Program-made: the position numbers and the translations under genes
Source: Clostridiales bacterium
Lineage (GTDB): Bacteria; Bacillota; Clostridia; TANB77; CAG-508
Assembly (NCBI GenBank): GCA_019419955.1
Contig: JAHZIB010000029.1
Location: 1 to 9,915 of the forward strand
Direction: 5' to 3'
DNA: 9,915 bases
In this document: positions 1-7,116 of the stretch, piece after piece
How the letters are laid out: every line of letters starts with the position of its first letter
How positions within the stretch are numbered: position 1 is the stretch's first letter
Notes under the pieces: model-generated
The model's input: the letters and a program-made list of their open reading frames with translations, nothing else
Databases searched by the model: none
What the model was told of the DNA's origin: nothing

Positions 1-1
1 T

Positions 2-55
2 ATTATATCACTAGGAGTTTGAGGTTTCAATTTTCATTTAAGTTAACAGATTGGA
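2..55 (+). repeat. Left copy of 54-bp terminal inverted repeat
   Basis: Positions 2-55 are an exact reverse complement of 9862-9915. Identity stops sharply after position 55: t at 56, against a in the other copy. Because the homology runs to the end of the window on both sides, the repeat probably extends outside, and the window is the unique DNA between two inverted copies. It may be the end of an insertion sequence or of another multicopy element. A TATTAT at 1-6 could be a -10 box whose -35 would lie outside. The inner part contains TTGA-ggtt-TCAA and GTTAAC, short palindromes. Confidence 0.95.
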
Positions 56-75
56 TTTTTTAGAAAGGATACAAT

Positions 76-330
76 ATGAAAACTCGTATTAAAGACTTAA
101 GAGAAGACAATGATTTAACTCAAAAGGACTTAAGTAAAATACTAAATATTTCACAGGTTGCATACTCTTATTATGAACTAAACAAAAGAAGTATTCCCTT
201 AGAACTTCTGTGCAAATTAGCTGATTACTATAATACCAGTATTGATTATTTATTATATAGAACTGACATATTCAAACCATATCCCAAAAACAGTAGTTCT
301 AATTCTAATAAGGATTTAATTACTTTGTAA
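76..330 (+). CDS. Small XRE-family HTH transcriptional regulator
   Basis: This 84-residue protein is almost entirely one Cro/C1-type helix-turn-helix domain (about residues 4-60). The recognisable elements are RIKDLREDNDLTQKDLSKIL, the recognition-helix stretch ISQVAYSYYELNKR and the fourth/fifth-helix motif IPLELLCKLADYYNTSIDYLL. It ends in a short polar tail rich in Ser and Asn, with no ligand-binding or oligomerisation domain. Such single-domain XRE proteins bind operator DNA as dimers and usually repress nearby genes or themselves. The ATG is preceded by AAAGGA about 6 nt upstream, which fixes the start. The gene begins only 20 bp after the terminal repeat, so its promoter lies in or beyond that repeat. 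The target is unknown. The next gene, ypeB, is on the opposite strand and converges on it. Confidence 0.9.
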   Translation: MKTRIKDLREDNDLTQKDLSKILNISQVAYSYYELNKRSIPLELLCKLADYYNTSIDYLLYRTDIFKPYPKNSSSNSNKDLITL

Positions 331-425
331 TTTAAGAAAATTTCATCTCTTTGCGTTTTATTTTAACTCCAGATTTCTACTTTTATCTCTATTTTTCCAC
401 CTAAGCACTATTGCTTATTTTTTAT

Positions 426-517
426 TAATAAGAAAGATACTTTACGGGGTCAATTTCTAGAGCAACGGCAAAATACATGTCCTCTCTTTACTTTGATGGA
501 CTAAGGTAGCCTAATCT
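426..517 (-). repeat. 92-bp structured element, copy 1 (minus orientation)
   Basis: Read on the minus strand, this stretch aligns without gaps to 2256-2347 on the plus strand over 92 bp. I count 19 mismatches (about 79% identity), most of them transitions. A 7-bp stem (arms at element positions 44-50 and 73-79) is ATTTTGC/GTAAAGT here and ATTTCGC/GCGAAAT in the other copy. All differences keep pairing, including one double compensatory change. The element lies between the 3' ends of the convergent XRE gene and ypeB. The rest of 331-599 shows no ORF or clear terminator. Confidence 0.85.
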
Positions 518-599
518 CATTTCTTCGGAAGTTTCAGGCACCATTCCTTATGCAATTACATTTTATACTATGTTCTTGTTTTTCCCTGTCATTTTCTTT

Positions 600-1982
600 T
601 TAGTGAGTCAATGTTCCATTTGGCGTATTAGTTATAATTAAAATATCCTCCTCTTTTCCTGTTTCAGCATTTACATATACTATAAAGTCTAGTCCATCCA
701 CATTTCCTTCAAACTCCCAGCATTGTACTTCCGTTTTCCACTCTGTAGGAATTATAGCAAGTTCCTCACTTTCTATGGTTAAATCCTTGTTCAACCTTGC
801 TTTTGCATCTTCTTTAGTTACCTTAGGTTTCTCTAGTTTTCTTTCTGTATGCGAATTCAAATATCCAGTTGTTTCAATTCCAAGAATCTCTCCATTATCC
901 AATGCAACTTTTACTTTTATTAGGTCTGGGTACATTATTACACCATCCTGAACATATGCATAATTTATCGTTACAATTCCACTTTGCTTTAGATAATAGG
1001 TTTCCTTCATATTTTTAAAACCTTTACTCTCCAAATACTCTTTTGCTTTTTGGTTGGCTTCTTCTTGTGATATTATCTCTGCATTAACTTCCCTATTCCT
1101 ATCCATATATATTACGTGTCCACCTTTTTCAGAAATGGATACAGTAGCAACTGAATTATCATTAAAAGTAATACCAAAATTGTATGAAGTAATATCCCCT
1201 TCACTTCTTCCATATGAACTAATTTCCTTTATATTACTATTATTAAATAGTTCTGTGGCTTTATTTTTAGCGGTTTCTTCATCAATATTGTTACCAGTTA
1301 AGCCAACCTTTTCTGTTCTTGTAATATGTTCAGAAAAAGCTCCATCATAAATCAAACCAGAATATTCATGGAATGTTTGCTCTAAATTACTAAAACTATC
1401 TTTAGAAATATTACTTACTTGTTTAGCAAATGCCACTGTTCCTTCTTTTGTTAATTCTCCCCAGCTAATTCTACCTTCATTAATATCCACAGAAAGCTGA
1501 TTCAATATGTTTTCTAATTCTACACTGTATTCATGTAAATTTTTTAAATTTTTAACATCATCATCTGTTAGTTCAATATCCTTCAAATTCTTTGTATATA
1601 AAGAATAACTATAGTCACTCACTTGATTTAAAAACTTTGCTGTTTTTTCAATTTCATTGGTATCTATAGGGAGTTGAGCTAATGAAACCATTGCCATATT
1701 TGCTTCTCTCCATACATTGCTTAAACTCTCTGCTCCGCTCTCTGGCGAATTGGAAATTAAAGATTTTGCTAAATACACTTCTACATTTTGTACATAGTCT
1801 ACAACTTCAAAAAATGCAAGATTATATGCATTTTCTGAAGCTTGTCTAAATTCTGTCTGCTTTTTATATGTGTAAATACCTAAAATTGCTATTATAGAAA
1901 ACAGTACTACAATAATACTCAACATATGTCTATCTTTTAATCGATTCTTCCAATCTACTAATTTATTTTTTATTTTACCCAT
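600..1982 (-). CDS. ypeB: Spore germination protein YpeB (PepSY domains)
   Basis: YpeB acts with the cortex-lytic enzyme SleB: it is needed to place and hold SleB in the dormant spore. With the ATG at 1982 the protein has 460 residues, close to the family's usual length. It has a basic N-terminus, one membrane anchor (about residues 21-39) and an alpha-helical region (about 45-205). The family hallmark HEYSGLIYDGAFSEHI follows (205-220), then three PepSY-like segments (about 230-300, 301-373, 384-451). The frame stays open upstream to 2120, but that stretch is translated from a repeat element (2017-2141). I chose 1982 because the protein then starts just before the anchor and AAAGGA lies upstream, with a slightly long 12-nt spacing. 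No sleB is in the window, although the two are often neighbours. The gene sits between inverted copies of a 92-bp element. Confidence 0.9.
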   Translation of the reverse strand: MGKIKNKLVDWKNRLKDRHMLSIIVVLFSIIAILGIYTYKKQTEFRQASENAYNLAFFEVVDYVQNVEVYLAKSLISNSPESGAESLSNVWREANMAMVSLAQLPIDTNEIEKTAKFLNQVSDYSYSLYTKNLKDIELTDDDVKNLKNLHEYSVELENILNQLSVDINEGRISWGELTKEGTVAFAKQVSNISKDSFSNLEQTFHEYSGLIYDGAFSEHITRTEKVGLTGNNIDEETAKNKATELFNNSNIKEISSYGRSEGDITSYNFGITFNDNSVATVSISEKGGHVIYMDRNREVNAEIISQEEANQKAKEYLESKGFKNMKETYYLKQSGIVTINYAYVQDGVIMYPDLIKVKVALDNGEILGIETTGYLNSHTERKLEKPKVTKEDAKARLNKDLTIESEELAIIPTEWKTEVQCWEFEGNVDGLDFIVYVNAETGKEEDILIITNTPNGTLTH

Positions 1983-2016
1983 AATTAAATCAATTCCTTT
2001 CCCAAGGCATAAATCT

Positions 2017-2141
2017 GGTTCGAAACAAATTAAATTTTGAACAGTCAAAACGAATTTAAAATTTATAAGGCATACTTTATGTACCTTGATTAAATTTCCA
2101 ATTAAGTTTGTGCTCGTCAAAATTGTAATTATTCTTCAACC
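2017..2141 (+). repeat. MITE-like palindromic element, copy R1
   Basis: This 125-bp element has imperfect terminal inverted arms: 2017-2040 (begins GGTTCGAAACAAATTAAA) and 2116-2141 (ends ATTCTTCAACC). It matches R2 at 5263-5386 over its full length at about 80% identity by eye. It ends about 17 bp upstream of the Shine-Dalgarno of ypeB and so lies in that gene's 5' leader. It encodes no protein. Its size and arm structure fit a non-autonomous miniature inverted-repeat element, but I see no convincing target duplication. Confidence 0.85.
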
Positions 2142-2255
2142 TTACCTTATAATAAAAGATTTATTTTTCTAGCGCACAGCTTTCTTATTTGTATAGAAAA
2201 AATCAACTTTTTGCTTTATATTTCAGTATTTATAACGATTTTTCCGTATACAACA

Positions 2256-2347
2256 AGGTTAGGCTACCTTAGGCTGTCCGAGCAAAGCGAGGACATGTAT
2301 TTCGCCGTTGCTCCAGAGACTGCCCCTGCGAAATGCCTTTCTTATTA
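2256..2347 (+). repeat. 92-bp structured element, copy 2 (plus orientation)
   Basis: This is the partner of 426-517, in inverted orientation. Visible pairing potential includes AAGGT-taggct-ACCTT at the 5' end (2255-2270), GTCC/GGAC around a short loop, and ATTTCGC (2299-2305) with GCGAAAT (2328-2334). It is more GC-rich than the surrounding DNA. It has no ORF of note. It could be a structured RNA or a small mobile repeat. Confidence 0.85.
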
Positions 2348-2408
2348 GGCGCCTTCAAAATTTTGTTATATCTATTTTGTACAATTTTTGTAAAACTATT
2401 CACATAAA

Positions 2409-2437
2409 TTTACATTTCAATATTTTTATGTTACAAT
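2409..2437 (+). promoter_or_regulatory. Probable sigma-A type promoter for the glycosyltransferase gene
   Basis: TTTACA (2409-2414) and TACAAT (2432-2437) are separated by exactly 17 bp, close to the housekeeping consensus. Transcription would start near 2444. The leader would be about 178 nt long and would carry repeat R3. Confidence 0.5.
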
Positions 2438-2466
2438 ATTTTCTGTAAATTTAAACATACTTTAAA

Positions 2467-2587
2467 GTTGAAAAAAAATAATTTCGCAAATTGAAATTTT
2501 CAAGAAAGTTAAATAGCAAATATGTATTATGTTTAACTGTGCTTCATTTGAAATTTAAAATAGTCAAAATTATAATTACTTTTCAAC
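2467..2587 (+). repeat. Degenerate MITE-like element, copy R3
   Basis: The right arm (2563-2587) reads GTCAAAATTATAATTACTTT then TCAAC, nearly identical to the right arms of R1 and R2. The left arm starts GTTGAAAAAAAATAATT at 2467. Total length (121 bp) matches R1 and R2, but the interior is diverged. It ends 15 bp upstream of the Shine-Dalgarno of the glycosyltransferase gene. Together with R1 and R2, all three copies lie directly upstream of a gene's ribosome binding site. Confidence 0.5.
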
Positions 2588-2621
2588 TACATTCATACAT
2601 CTGAAAGGAACTAAATAAATT

Positions 2622-3764
2622 ATGAAAAAAATATTAATTTTATATGCAGCATATGGTGGTGGCCACTATTCTGCTGCTAATTCAATAAAAAAATATTTAG
2701 ATGAACATTTTGAAGTAGAAACCGAAATAATAGACTGTATTCAGTACATAAATAAGGTATTAAATAAGCTGACTACAGAAGCATACAAAGAAATGGCAAG
2801 AAAAGCACCTTCTTTATGGGGAAAAGTCTATTCAAATTCCCAAAGTGGATTACTTGGGCATGTTAGCTCCAGAACTAACAAAGTTATGGCAATTAAGCTC
2901 AAAAATTTAATAAAGGAAATACAACCTGATTTAATAGTTTCCACCCACCCTTTTAGTAGCCAAATGGTAAGCTATTTGCGAAGAAAAGGAAAAATAAATT
3001 GTAAATTAGTCACTGTGCTTACTGATTTTGCTCCTCATGACCAATGGCTTATCGGGCATGAATATACTGACGATTTTTTTGTAGCAAATGAAAAAATGGG
3101 AAAATATCTCCTTAATTATGGAGTCGAGCCATCTAAAATTCATGTAACTGGCATTCCATTATCTAATAAATTTTTTCAAAAGTTTAACAAACAGGAAATA
3201 TACAAAGAATTTGGCTTAAATGATTCCAAACCTGTTATTTTATTTTTTGGAGGGGGCGAATTTGGTCTTGGTAAAGACAGACCAGCACAAATTTTAGAAG
3301 CACTTATTAACAATTTGAGCACAACTCAAATCATTGCTATTTCAGGAAAAAATCCGAAAATGAATGAAAGCTTTTCAGAGATAGTTAAGAAATTAGACTG
3401 TGGAAATAGGGTTAAGGTTTTTGAATATACAAATAAGGTTCCAGAGCTTATGAGTATTTCTAGTCTAGTTGTTACAAAACCTGGCGGACTTACTACAAGC
3501 GAAAGTCTAGCATCTGAATTGCCAATATTGGTAATAAATCCAATTCCTGGGCAAGAAGAAGAAAATGCAGAATTTTTGGTAGAACACAATGTTGCTGTTT
3601 GGCTCAAGAATGATGATAACCCTGATGAAGTTATACAAAAGCTATTTAGTTCCCCCGAAAAATTAAATGATATGAAAAAAAATACTATACTTCTAGCAAA
3701 AAAGAATTCGACAAAAGACATCTGCGAGATTATTACTAAAACAATCTATTTAAATACTAAATAA
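2622..3764 (+). CDS. MGDG synthase / UgtP-like diacylglycerol glycosyltransferase
   Basis: This 380-residue protein belongs to the MGDG-synthase/UgtP branch of GT-B (family 28-like) glycosyltransferases. These transfer glucose or galactose from a UDP-sugar to diacylglycerol at the inner face of the membrane, making glycolipids and lipoteichoic acid anchors. The N-terminal acceptor domain carries the typical YGGGH loop (residues 11-15), followed by STHPFSSQ (107-114) and TDFAPHDQW (134-142). The C-terminal donor domain has the FFGGGEFGLG turn (208-217), the nucleotide-sugar motif KPGGLTTSE (286-294) and PGQEEEN (309-315). Length is normal for the family. The start is supported by AAAGGAA about 11 nt upstream. 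The gene has its own probable promoter and a downstream terminator, so it appears monocistronic. The exact sugar and number of transfers cannot be read from the sequence. Confidence 0.85.
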   Translation: MKKILILYAAYGGGHYSAANSIKKYLDEHFEVETEIIDCIQYINKVLNKLTTEAYKEMARKAPSLWGKVYSNSQSGLLGHVSSRTNKVMAIKLKNLIKEIQPDLIVSTHPFSSQMVSYLRRKGKINCKLVTVLTDFAPHDQWLIGHEYTDDFFVANEKMGKYLLNYGVEPSKIHVTGIPLSNKFFQKFNKQEIYKEFGLNDSKPVILFFGGGEFGLGKDRPAQILEALINNLSTTQIIAISGKNPKMNESFSEIVKKLDCGNRVKVFEYTNKVPELMSISSLVVTKPGGLTTSESLASELPILVINPIPGQEEENAEFLVEHNVAVWLKNDDNPDEVIQKLFSSPEKLNDMKKNTILLAKKNSTKDICEIITKTIYLNTK

Positions 3765-3892
3765 TTATTAATAATATACATGTTTCTTAAATCGCAAAAT
3801 AATTTTTTATATATTTAAGGATAAATCTTAACTATAAATATTTTAAAAGCTAATTATCTAAAAACTATAACTTTAAAAAATTCTACTATAGC

Positions 3893-3940
3893 AAAAGAAC
3901 CATTATTGCATATTATATGATAGTGGTTCTTTTAAGTTTT
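3893..3940 (+). terminator. Rho-independent terminator after the glycosyltransferase gene
   Basis: The arm AAAAGAACCATTA (3893-3905) pairs with TAGTGGTTCTTTT (3921-3933) along all 13 positions with one G-U wobble, around a 15-nt loop. It is followed by a T-rich tail (TTTT, then AAGTTTTTCTTT). The position, 129 bp past the stop codon of the upstream gene, fits transcription termination on the plus strand. Confidence 0.75.
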
Positions 3941-3996
3941 TCTTTATTAAAAGATTAAGCTATTTTACACTACATTTCATATAAGGAGTGATTTTA

Positions 3997-4176
3997 ATGA
4001 ATTATTTTTCTAATATATCTGGTGTCCAATTAACCGCCCTTGCAAATTCTATAGCCATATATATTAGCAATAATTTTTCTATATCTGACATTTCCAAACT
4101 TGTTGCTTTTTTTACTTCGCTGGCAGATATTTTAGCTCTCCTCGCAATTGACAAAGCTGAAGATATATTAGAATGA
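3997..4176 (+). CDS. Small helical protein of unknown function, 59 aa
   Basis: The ATG at 3997 has an excellent Shine-Dalgarno (AAGGAG, 3983-3988) 8 nt upstream. This favours it over a GTG at 3988 that overlaps the Shine-Dalgarno. The product is a 59-residue, mostly hydrophobic-amphipathic protein without Cys. It contains two predicted helices: LTALANSIAIYISNN, and DISKLVAFFTSLADILALLA, ending in a short acidic tail. The pattern of a first short helix followed by FFTSLADxLA recalls the small Clostridial family DUF6774, but I cannot confirm that. Function is unknown. The gene has its own leader after a terminator and converges with recR: the two stop codons are separated by only 4 bp, with no terminator visible between them. 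Confidence 0.65.
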   Translation: MNYFSNISGVQLTALANSIAIYISNNFSISDISKLVAFFTSLADILALLAIDKAEDILE

Positions 4177-4180
4177 ATAT

Positions 4181-4780
4181 TTAAATCTCTCGTCTTCCCT
4201 CTAATGCTTTTGACAATGTCACTTCATCTGTATACTCCAAATCTCCCCCAACAGGTATTCCATGTGCAATCCTTGTAACTTTAATCCCCAATGGTTTCAC
4301 AAGTTTAGATATATACATTGCAGTTGCTTCTCCTTCTACTCTTGGGTTTGTAGCAATTATCAGTTCTTTAATCTCTCCTCCCATAAGCCTAGAAAGCAGT
4401 TCTTTTATTTTTATATCATCTGGTCCTATTCCATTCATAGGAGAAATACTACCATGGAGCACATGATAAAGTCCCTTAAATTCATGCGTTCTCTCCATTG
4501 CGACTATATCTTTTACATCTTCTACAACACATATTGTTGAACTATCCCTTATTGGATTAGCACAGATTTCACAAGGGTCTGTATCTGATATATTGTAGCA
4601 TTTTGAGCAATATTTTAAATTCTGTTTAGCATTTTGAATTGCATTTATAAATTCGTCTGTTTCTTCCTTGCTAGCATTTAAGATGTAAAAAGCCAATCTT
4701 GCAGCAGTTTTACTCCCTATACTTGGCAATCTTTCAAATGCTTCTATTAATTTTTCAATCGATGGTGAATAATATGACAT
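4181..4780 (-). CDS. recR: Recombination mediator protein RecR
   Basis: RecR works with RecO (and RecF) to load RecA on SSB-coated single-stranded DNA during gap and break repair. The 199-residue length is standard. In order it shows a helix-hairpin-helix region (LPSIGSKTAARLAFYIL, residues 18-34) and a C4 zinc finger with Cys at 58, 61, 70 and 73. The Toprim domain follows, with VVEDVKD (85-91), the acidic loop TNPRVEGEATA (144-154) and the C-terminal motif IPVGGDLEYTDEVTL (175-189). AAGGAAG lies upstream of the ATG. It is the last gene of the scr-dnaX-ybaB-recR cluster and is separated from ybaB by a 107-bp gap with a long hairpin. Confidence 0.97.
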   Translation of the reverse strand: MSYYSPSIEKLIEAFERLPSIGSKTAARLAFYILNASKEETDEFINAIQNAKQNLKYCSKCYNISDTDPCEICANPIRDSSTICVVEDVKDIVAMERTHEFKGLYHVLHGSISPMNGIGPDDIKIKELLSRLMGGEIKELIIATNPRVEGEATAMYISKLVKPLGIKVTRIAHGIPVGGDLEYTDEVTLSKALEGRREI

Positions 4781-4805
4781 ATCTTTCTTCCTTTTTTGTA
4801 TTTAA

Positions 4806-4849
4806 TTAGTCCCACATAGTACAAAATAAGTGCTAAAAAGTGGGACTAA
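4806..4849 (-). promoter_or_regulatory. Long hairpin between ybaB and recR
   Basis: TTAGTCCCAC (4806-4815) is an exact inverted match to GTGGGACTAA (4840-4849). Inside, TAGTAC pairs with GTGCTA (one wobble), giving a two-tiered stem of 16 pairs with an apical loop of about 7 nt. There is no U-run on either side, so it is not an ordinary terminator. It sits about 26 nt upstream of the recR start and may be a transcript processing or translation control site. Confidence 0.55.
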
Positions 4850-4887
4850 CTTTAAATAGAATGTTTTTATACTCTACAGAAATAATT

Positions 4888-5229
4888 TTACATTAACCCC
4901 GGTATATTATACTTTCCTAATGAAGCTGACTGTTCACTATCTACTTTTCTAAGAGCCTCATTTACACAACTCAAAATTAAGTCTTGTAACATCTCTACAT
5001 CCTCTGGATCAACTACTTCTTTTTTTATTTTTATCTCTTTAATCTCCTTGCCCCCAGAAACTTTTACATAAACAGCTCCTCCACCAGCAGTAGCATCAAA
5101 CTCCTTTGTAACAAGTTCCTCTTGAGACTTTTCCATATCAGCTTGCATTTTTTTTGCTTCTTTCATTAATTGGTTAATGTTCATTCCACCAAATCCTCCC
5201 ATACCTGGGAATCCACCTCTTTTTGCCAT
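4888..5229 (-). CDS. ybaB: YbaB/EbfC family nucleoid-associated protein
   Basis: This 113-residue protein is a YbaB/EbfC homologue, a small dimeric DNA-binding protein that coats the nucleoid and is encoded between dnaX and recR in many bacteria (yaaK in Bacillus). It has a Gly/Met-rich N-terminus with GGFPGMGGFGGMNINQLMKEA, a long helix (about residues 18-40), the core beta segment containing GGGAVYVKVSGGKEIKEI (about 49-66), and the conserved VDPEDVEMLQDLI (73-85). The acidic NEALRKVDSE helix follows. AAAGGA lies about 12 nt upstream of the ATG. A MITE-like repeat (R2) separates it from dnaX, so dnaX-ybaB cotranscription would run through a long structured spacer. Confidence 0.95.
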   Translation of the reverse strand: MAKRGGFPGMGGFGGMNINQLMKEAKKMQADMEKSQEELVTKEFDATAGGGAVYVKVSGGKEIKEIKIKKEVVDPEDVEMLQDLILSCVNEALRKVDSEQSASLGKYNIPGLM

Positions 5230-5262
5230 TTTTTATCACATTCCTTTCTTGAGGCACAAATT

Positions 5263-5386
5263 GGTTGGAAAAGAATTAAATTTTGACTAGGAAAACGAGT
5301 TTAAAATTTATGATGCGTACTCTGTGTACGTTGATTAAATTTTAAATGAAGTTTGACAACGTCAAAATTGTAATTATTTTTCAACC
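5263..5386 (+). repeat. MITE-like palindromic element, copy R2
   Basis: This 124-bp element is closely related to R1 at 2017-2141. The terminal arms at 5263-5287 and 5361-5386 are imperfect inverted repeats of about 25 bp. An inner pair TTTAAAATTTA/TAAATTTTAAA adds a second tier, so the whole element can form a long cruciform or RNA hairpin. It lies between dnaX and ybaB, ending about 15 bp before the ybaB Shine-Dalgarno. No ORF of note. Confidence 0.85.
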
Positions 5387-5465
5387 TTATCATTCCTTGT
5401 AATATATTTAGGTTTTTAATATGAGGGTTACCTATAAACCACATTCAATTTTAACATTAAATACT

Positions 5466-5924
5466 TTATTCGATTATATTTATGGGAATATCTAAATCCC
5501 CCATCGCATTTTTTATTTCTGTTTCTTTGCTCTGTTCTTTTTTGGGCAAAGCATCAATACTTTCAATTATCTTTACTTTCATTTCCTTTCCATATTGCAT
5601 AGAAATAGATTTAGAAAGTTCACTAATACTCTCTGGTTTTTCCAATATAGTCCTTCCAAAAGCATTTATTCCATCTGGAAAACTTATTCCTACTGTCATA
5701 TCATTAAGTTCTATAGCCTTTGCTCTAACTAAGTTAGAGTATAACATTATCTTTCCATTTTGTCTAAGTTCATCTAATGTATTTCGCCATCCTTTTGCCT
5801 CTCCAAAACCGGAGATAGCACTTGCCAGGCTTGCTTTTTGACTATTTTGTGCCTGCTGAGTTCCAACCATTCCAGTTCCTTCTTGAACTTGCTTTTGTGA
5901 ATACATTCCGATAATTTTTTCCAT
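5466..5924 (-). CDS. dnaX: DnaX tau C-terminal domain, in the shifted frame
   Basis: This 153-codon frame encodes the C-terminal part of DnaX and is out of frame with the upstream portion. The region with KGWRNTLDELRQNGKIMLYSNL, then AKAIELNDMTVGISFPDGINAF, fits the tau-specific domain that contacts the polymerase alpha subunit. The first ATG (5924) has no Shine-Dalgarno, and a stop in this frame lies just upstream (5930-5928), so independent translation is unlikely. Access from the main frame needs a +1 shift (or -2), or loss of one A from the A6 run on the minus strand (5915-5920). Joining there gives about 532 residues, a normal tau length. It could be programmed frameshifting or transcriptional slippage, a sequencing indel, or a real mutation. 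Confidence 0.75.
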   Translation of the reverse strand: MEKIIGMYSQKQVQEGTGMVGTQQAQNSQKASLASAISGFGEAKGWRNTLDELRQNGKIMLYSNLVRAKAIELNDMTVGISFPDGINAFGRTILEKPESISELSKSISMQYGKEMKVKIIESIDALPKKEQSKETEIKNAMGDLDIPINIIE

Positions 5925-7065
5925 TATCTACAGTTCTGTCATGTTCAGAGCTTGATTTATTCACACTTTTCACAGGTGATTCTATTATATCCTTGCTGCA
6001 TAATTTTATAATTTCTACTTGAAACAATATACTTTTTTGTGATGACCACTTCATATCATTCTCAAGTTTCGACAAATCTGTAACTATATATAGCAGTCTT
6101 TCCTTAGAAACTATTTCTACTAACTGTTTTATATCTTCTAGTTCGTCTTTGCTATATATTTCAAGTTTGCCTGTAGCCTTATATACTAATATATCTTTAA
6201 CATATTTTATAATTTCCCAAAGCAGATTATTTAAGTCTTTTCCCTCATTTAAAACATCATCTACTGCCTTAATTGCTCCTTCAACATTATACTCTAAAAA
6301 AGACTTCACAATAACATGAATATATGTTAATTTTGGAATTCCCACTAAGTCTTTTATCTTTTCTTCACTAATATCACTTTCACCATCTTGCAAGCATCTT
6401 TCTAAAATACTAAGTGCATCTCTCATCGCTCCTTCAGAAAGAACGGCAATTAAGTTCAAAGCTTCTTTTGTTATATTAATCTTACTTTCCTTTGCCACAA
6501 ATTCGAGTCTTTTTACTACATTTTCATTAGATATTTTCTTAAAGTCAAACCTTTGACATCTCGAAAGTATTGTTGCAGGTAGCTTTTGTGGCTCAGTTGT
6601 CGCCAAAATAAATTTCACGTGTTCTGGTGGCTCTTCAAGAGTTTTTAATAAGGCATTAAAAGCTCCCGATGACAACATATGAACCTCATCTATTATATAT
6701 ACCCTATATTTTGCAAGAGTAGGTAAAAAATTAACTTCCTCACGAATAGAACGAATATCATCCACACTGTTATTTGACGCAGCATCCATTTCCACAATGT
6801 CTGTAAGTGAACCTGATAGTGCTGCTTTACAAATCTCACACTCATTACATGGTTCCCCATCTTGTGGATTCAAGCAATTTATAGCTCTTGCCAAAACCTT
6901 AGCAGCCGACGTCTTTCCTGTTCCCCTACCACCATTAAAAAGATAAGCATGTCCTACTCTTCCTGCAATTATCTGATTTCTTAGTGTTCTTGTAATATGT
7001 TCTTGCCCAACTATTTCTTCAAACTTTAAAGGTCTAAACTTTCTATATAACGCTGTATATGACAA
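5842..7065 (-). CDS. dnaX: DNA polymerase III subunit gamma/tau, zero frame (gamma-like)
   Basis: DnaX is the AAA+ motor of the clamp loader that places the beta clamp on primed DNA. Visible elements are the N-terminal YRKFRPLKFEEIVGQEHI (7-24), Walker A GGRGTGKT (45-52), zinc-binding Cys at 64, 73, 76 and 79, Walker B YIIDEVHML (123-131) and the SRC arginine-finger motif (168-170). Domain III follows, to about residue 365. The start is TTG (7065-7063), chosen because GGGGTGAT lies about 6 nt upstream and MSYTALYRKFRP is the family N-terminus. The zero frame ends after 407 residues; its last roughly 24 residues, after NGK at 381-383, do not resemble DnaX, while the true C-terminal domain continues in another frame. 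The gene follows the SRP RNA, the typical Bacillota order. Confidence 0.95.
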   Translation of the reverse strand: MSYTALYRKFRPLKFEEIVGQEHITRTLRNQIIAGRVGHAYLFNGGRGTGKTSAAKVLARAINCLNPQDGEPCNECEICKAALSGSLTDIVEMDAASNNSVDDIRSIREEVNFLPTLAKYRVYIIDEVHMLSSGAFNALLKTLEEPPEHVKFILATTEPQKLPATILSRCQRFDFKKISNENVVKRLEFVAKESKINITKEALNLIAVLSEGAMRDALSILERCLQDGESDISEEKIKDLVGIPKLTYIHVIVKSFLEYNVEGAIKAVDDVLNEGKDLNNLLWEIIKYVKDILVYKATGKLEIYSKDELEDIKQLVEIVSKERLLYIVTDLSKLENDMKWSSQKSILFQVEIIKLCSKDIIESPVKSVNKSSSEHDRTVDNGKNYRNVFTKASSRRNWNGWNSAGTK

Positions 7066-7097
7066 TCTATATCACCCCACGTCTTTAAAAAATGGTG

Positions 7098-7116
7098 TGA
7101 GTAATTTAATTACTCT
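7098..7116 (-). terminator. Possible terminator or attenuator after the SRP RNA
   Basis: On the minus strand GAGTAAT-taa-ATTACTC (7099-7115) forms a 7-bp stem directly after the SRP RNA. Six U follow after a 6-nt gap (7087-7092). It is AT-rich and weak, and could allow read-through into dnaX. Confidence 0.4.

Noticed and set aside
2..55. CRISPR-like repeat
   Set aside because: There is only one copy at each end, inverted, with no spacers and no cas genes.
1983..2120. In-frame N-terminal extension of ypeB by 46 residues
   Set aside because: The extension is translated from repeat R1, has no Shine-Dalgarno, and would put 46 unlike residues before a normal YpeB start. ATG 1982 gives the expected length.
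5911..5922. Classical -1 frameshift at A-AAA-AAT in dnaX
   Set aside because: The heptamer is in phase, but the -1 frame leads to residues unlike DnaX and a stop. The tau domain is in the +1 frame.
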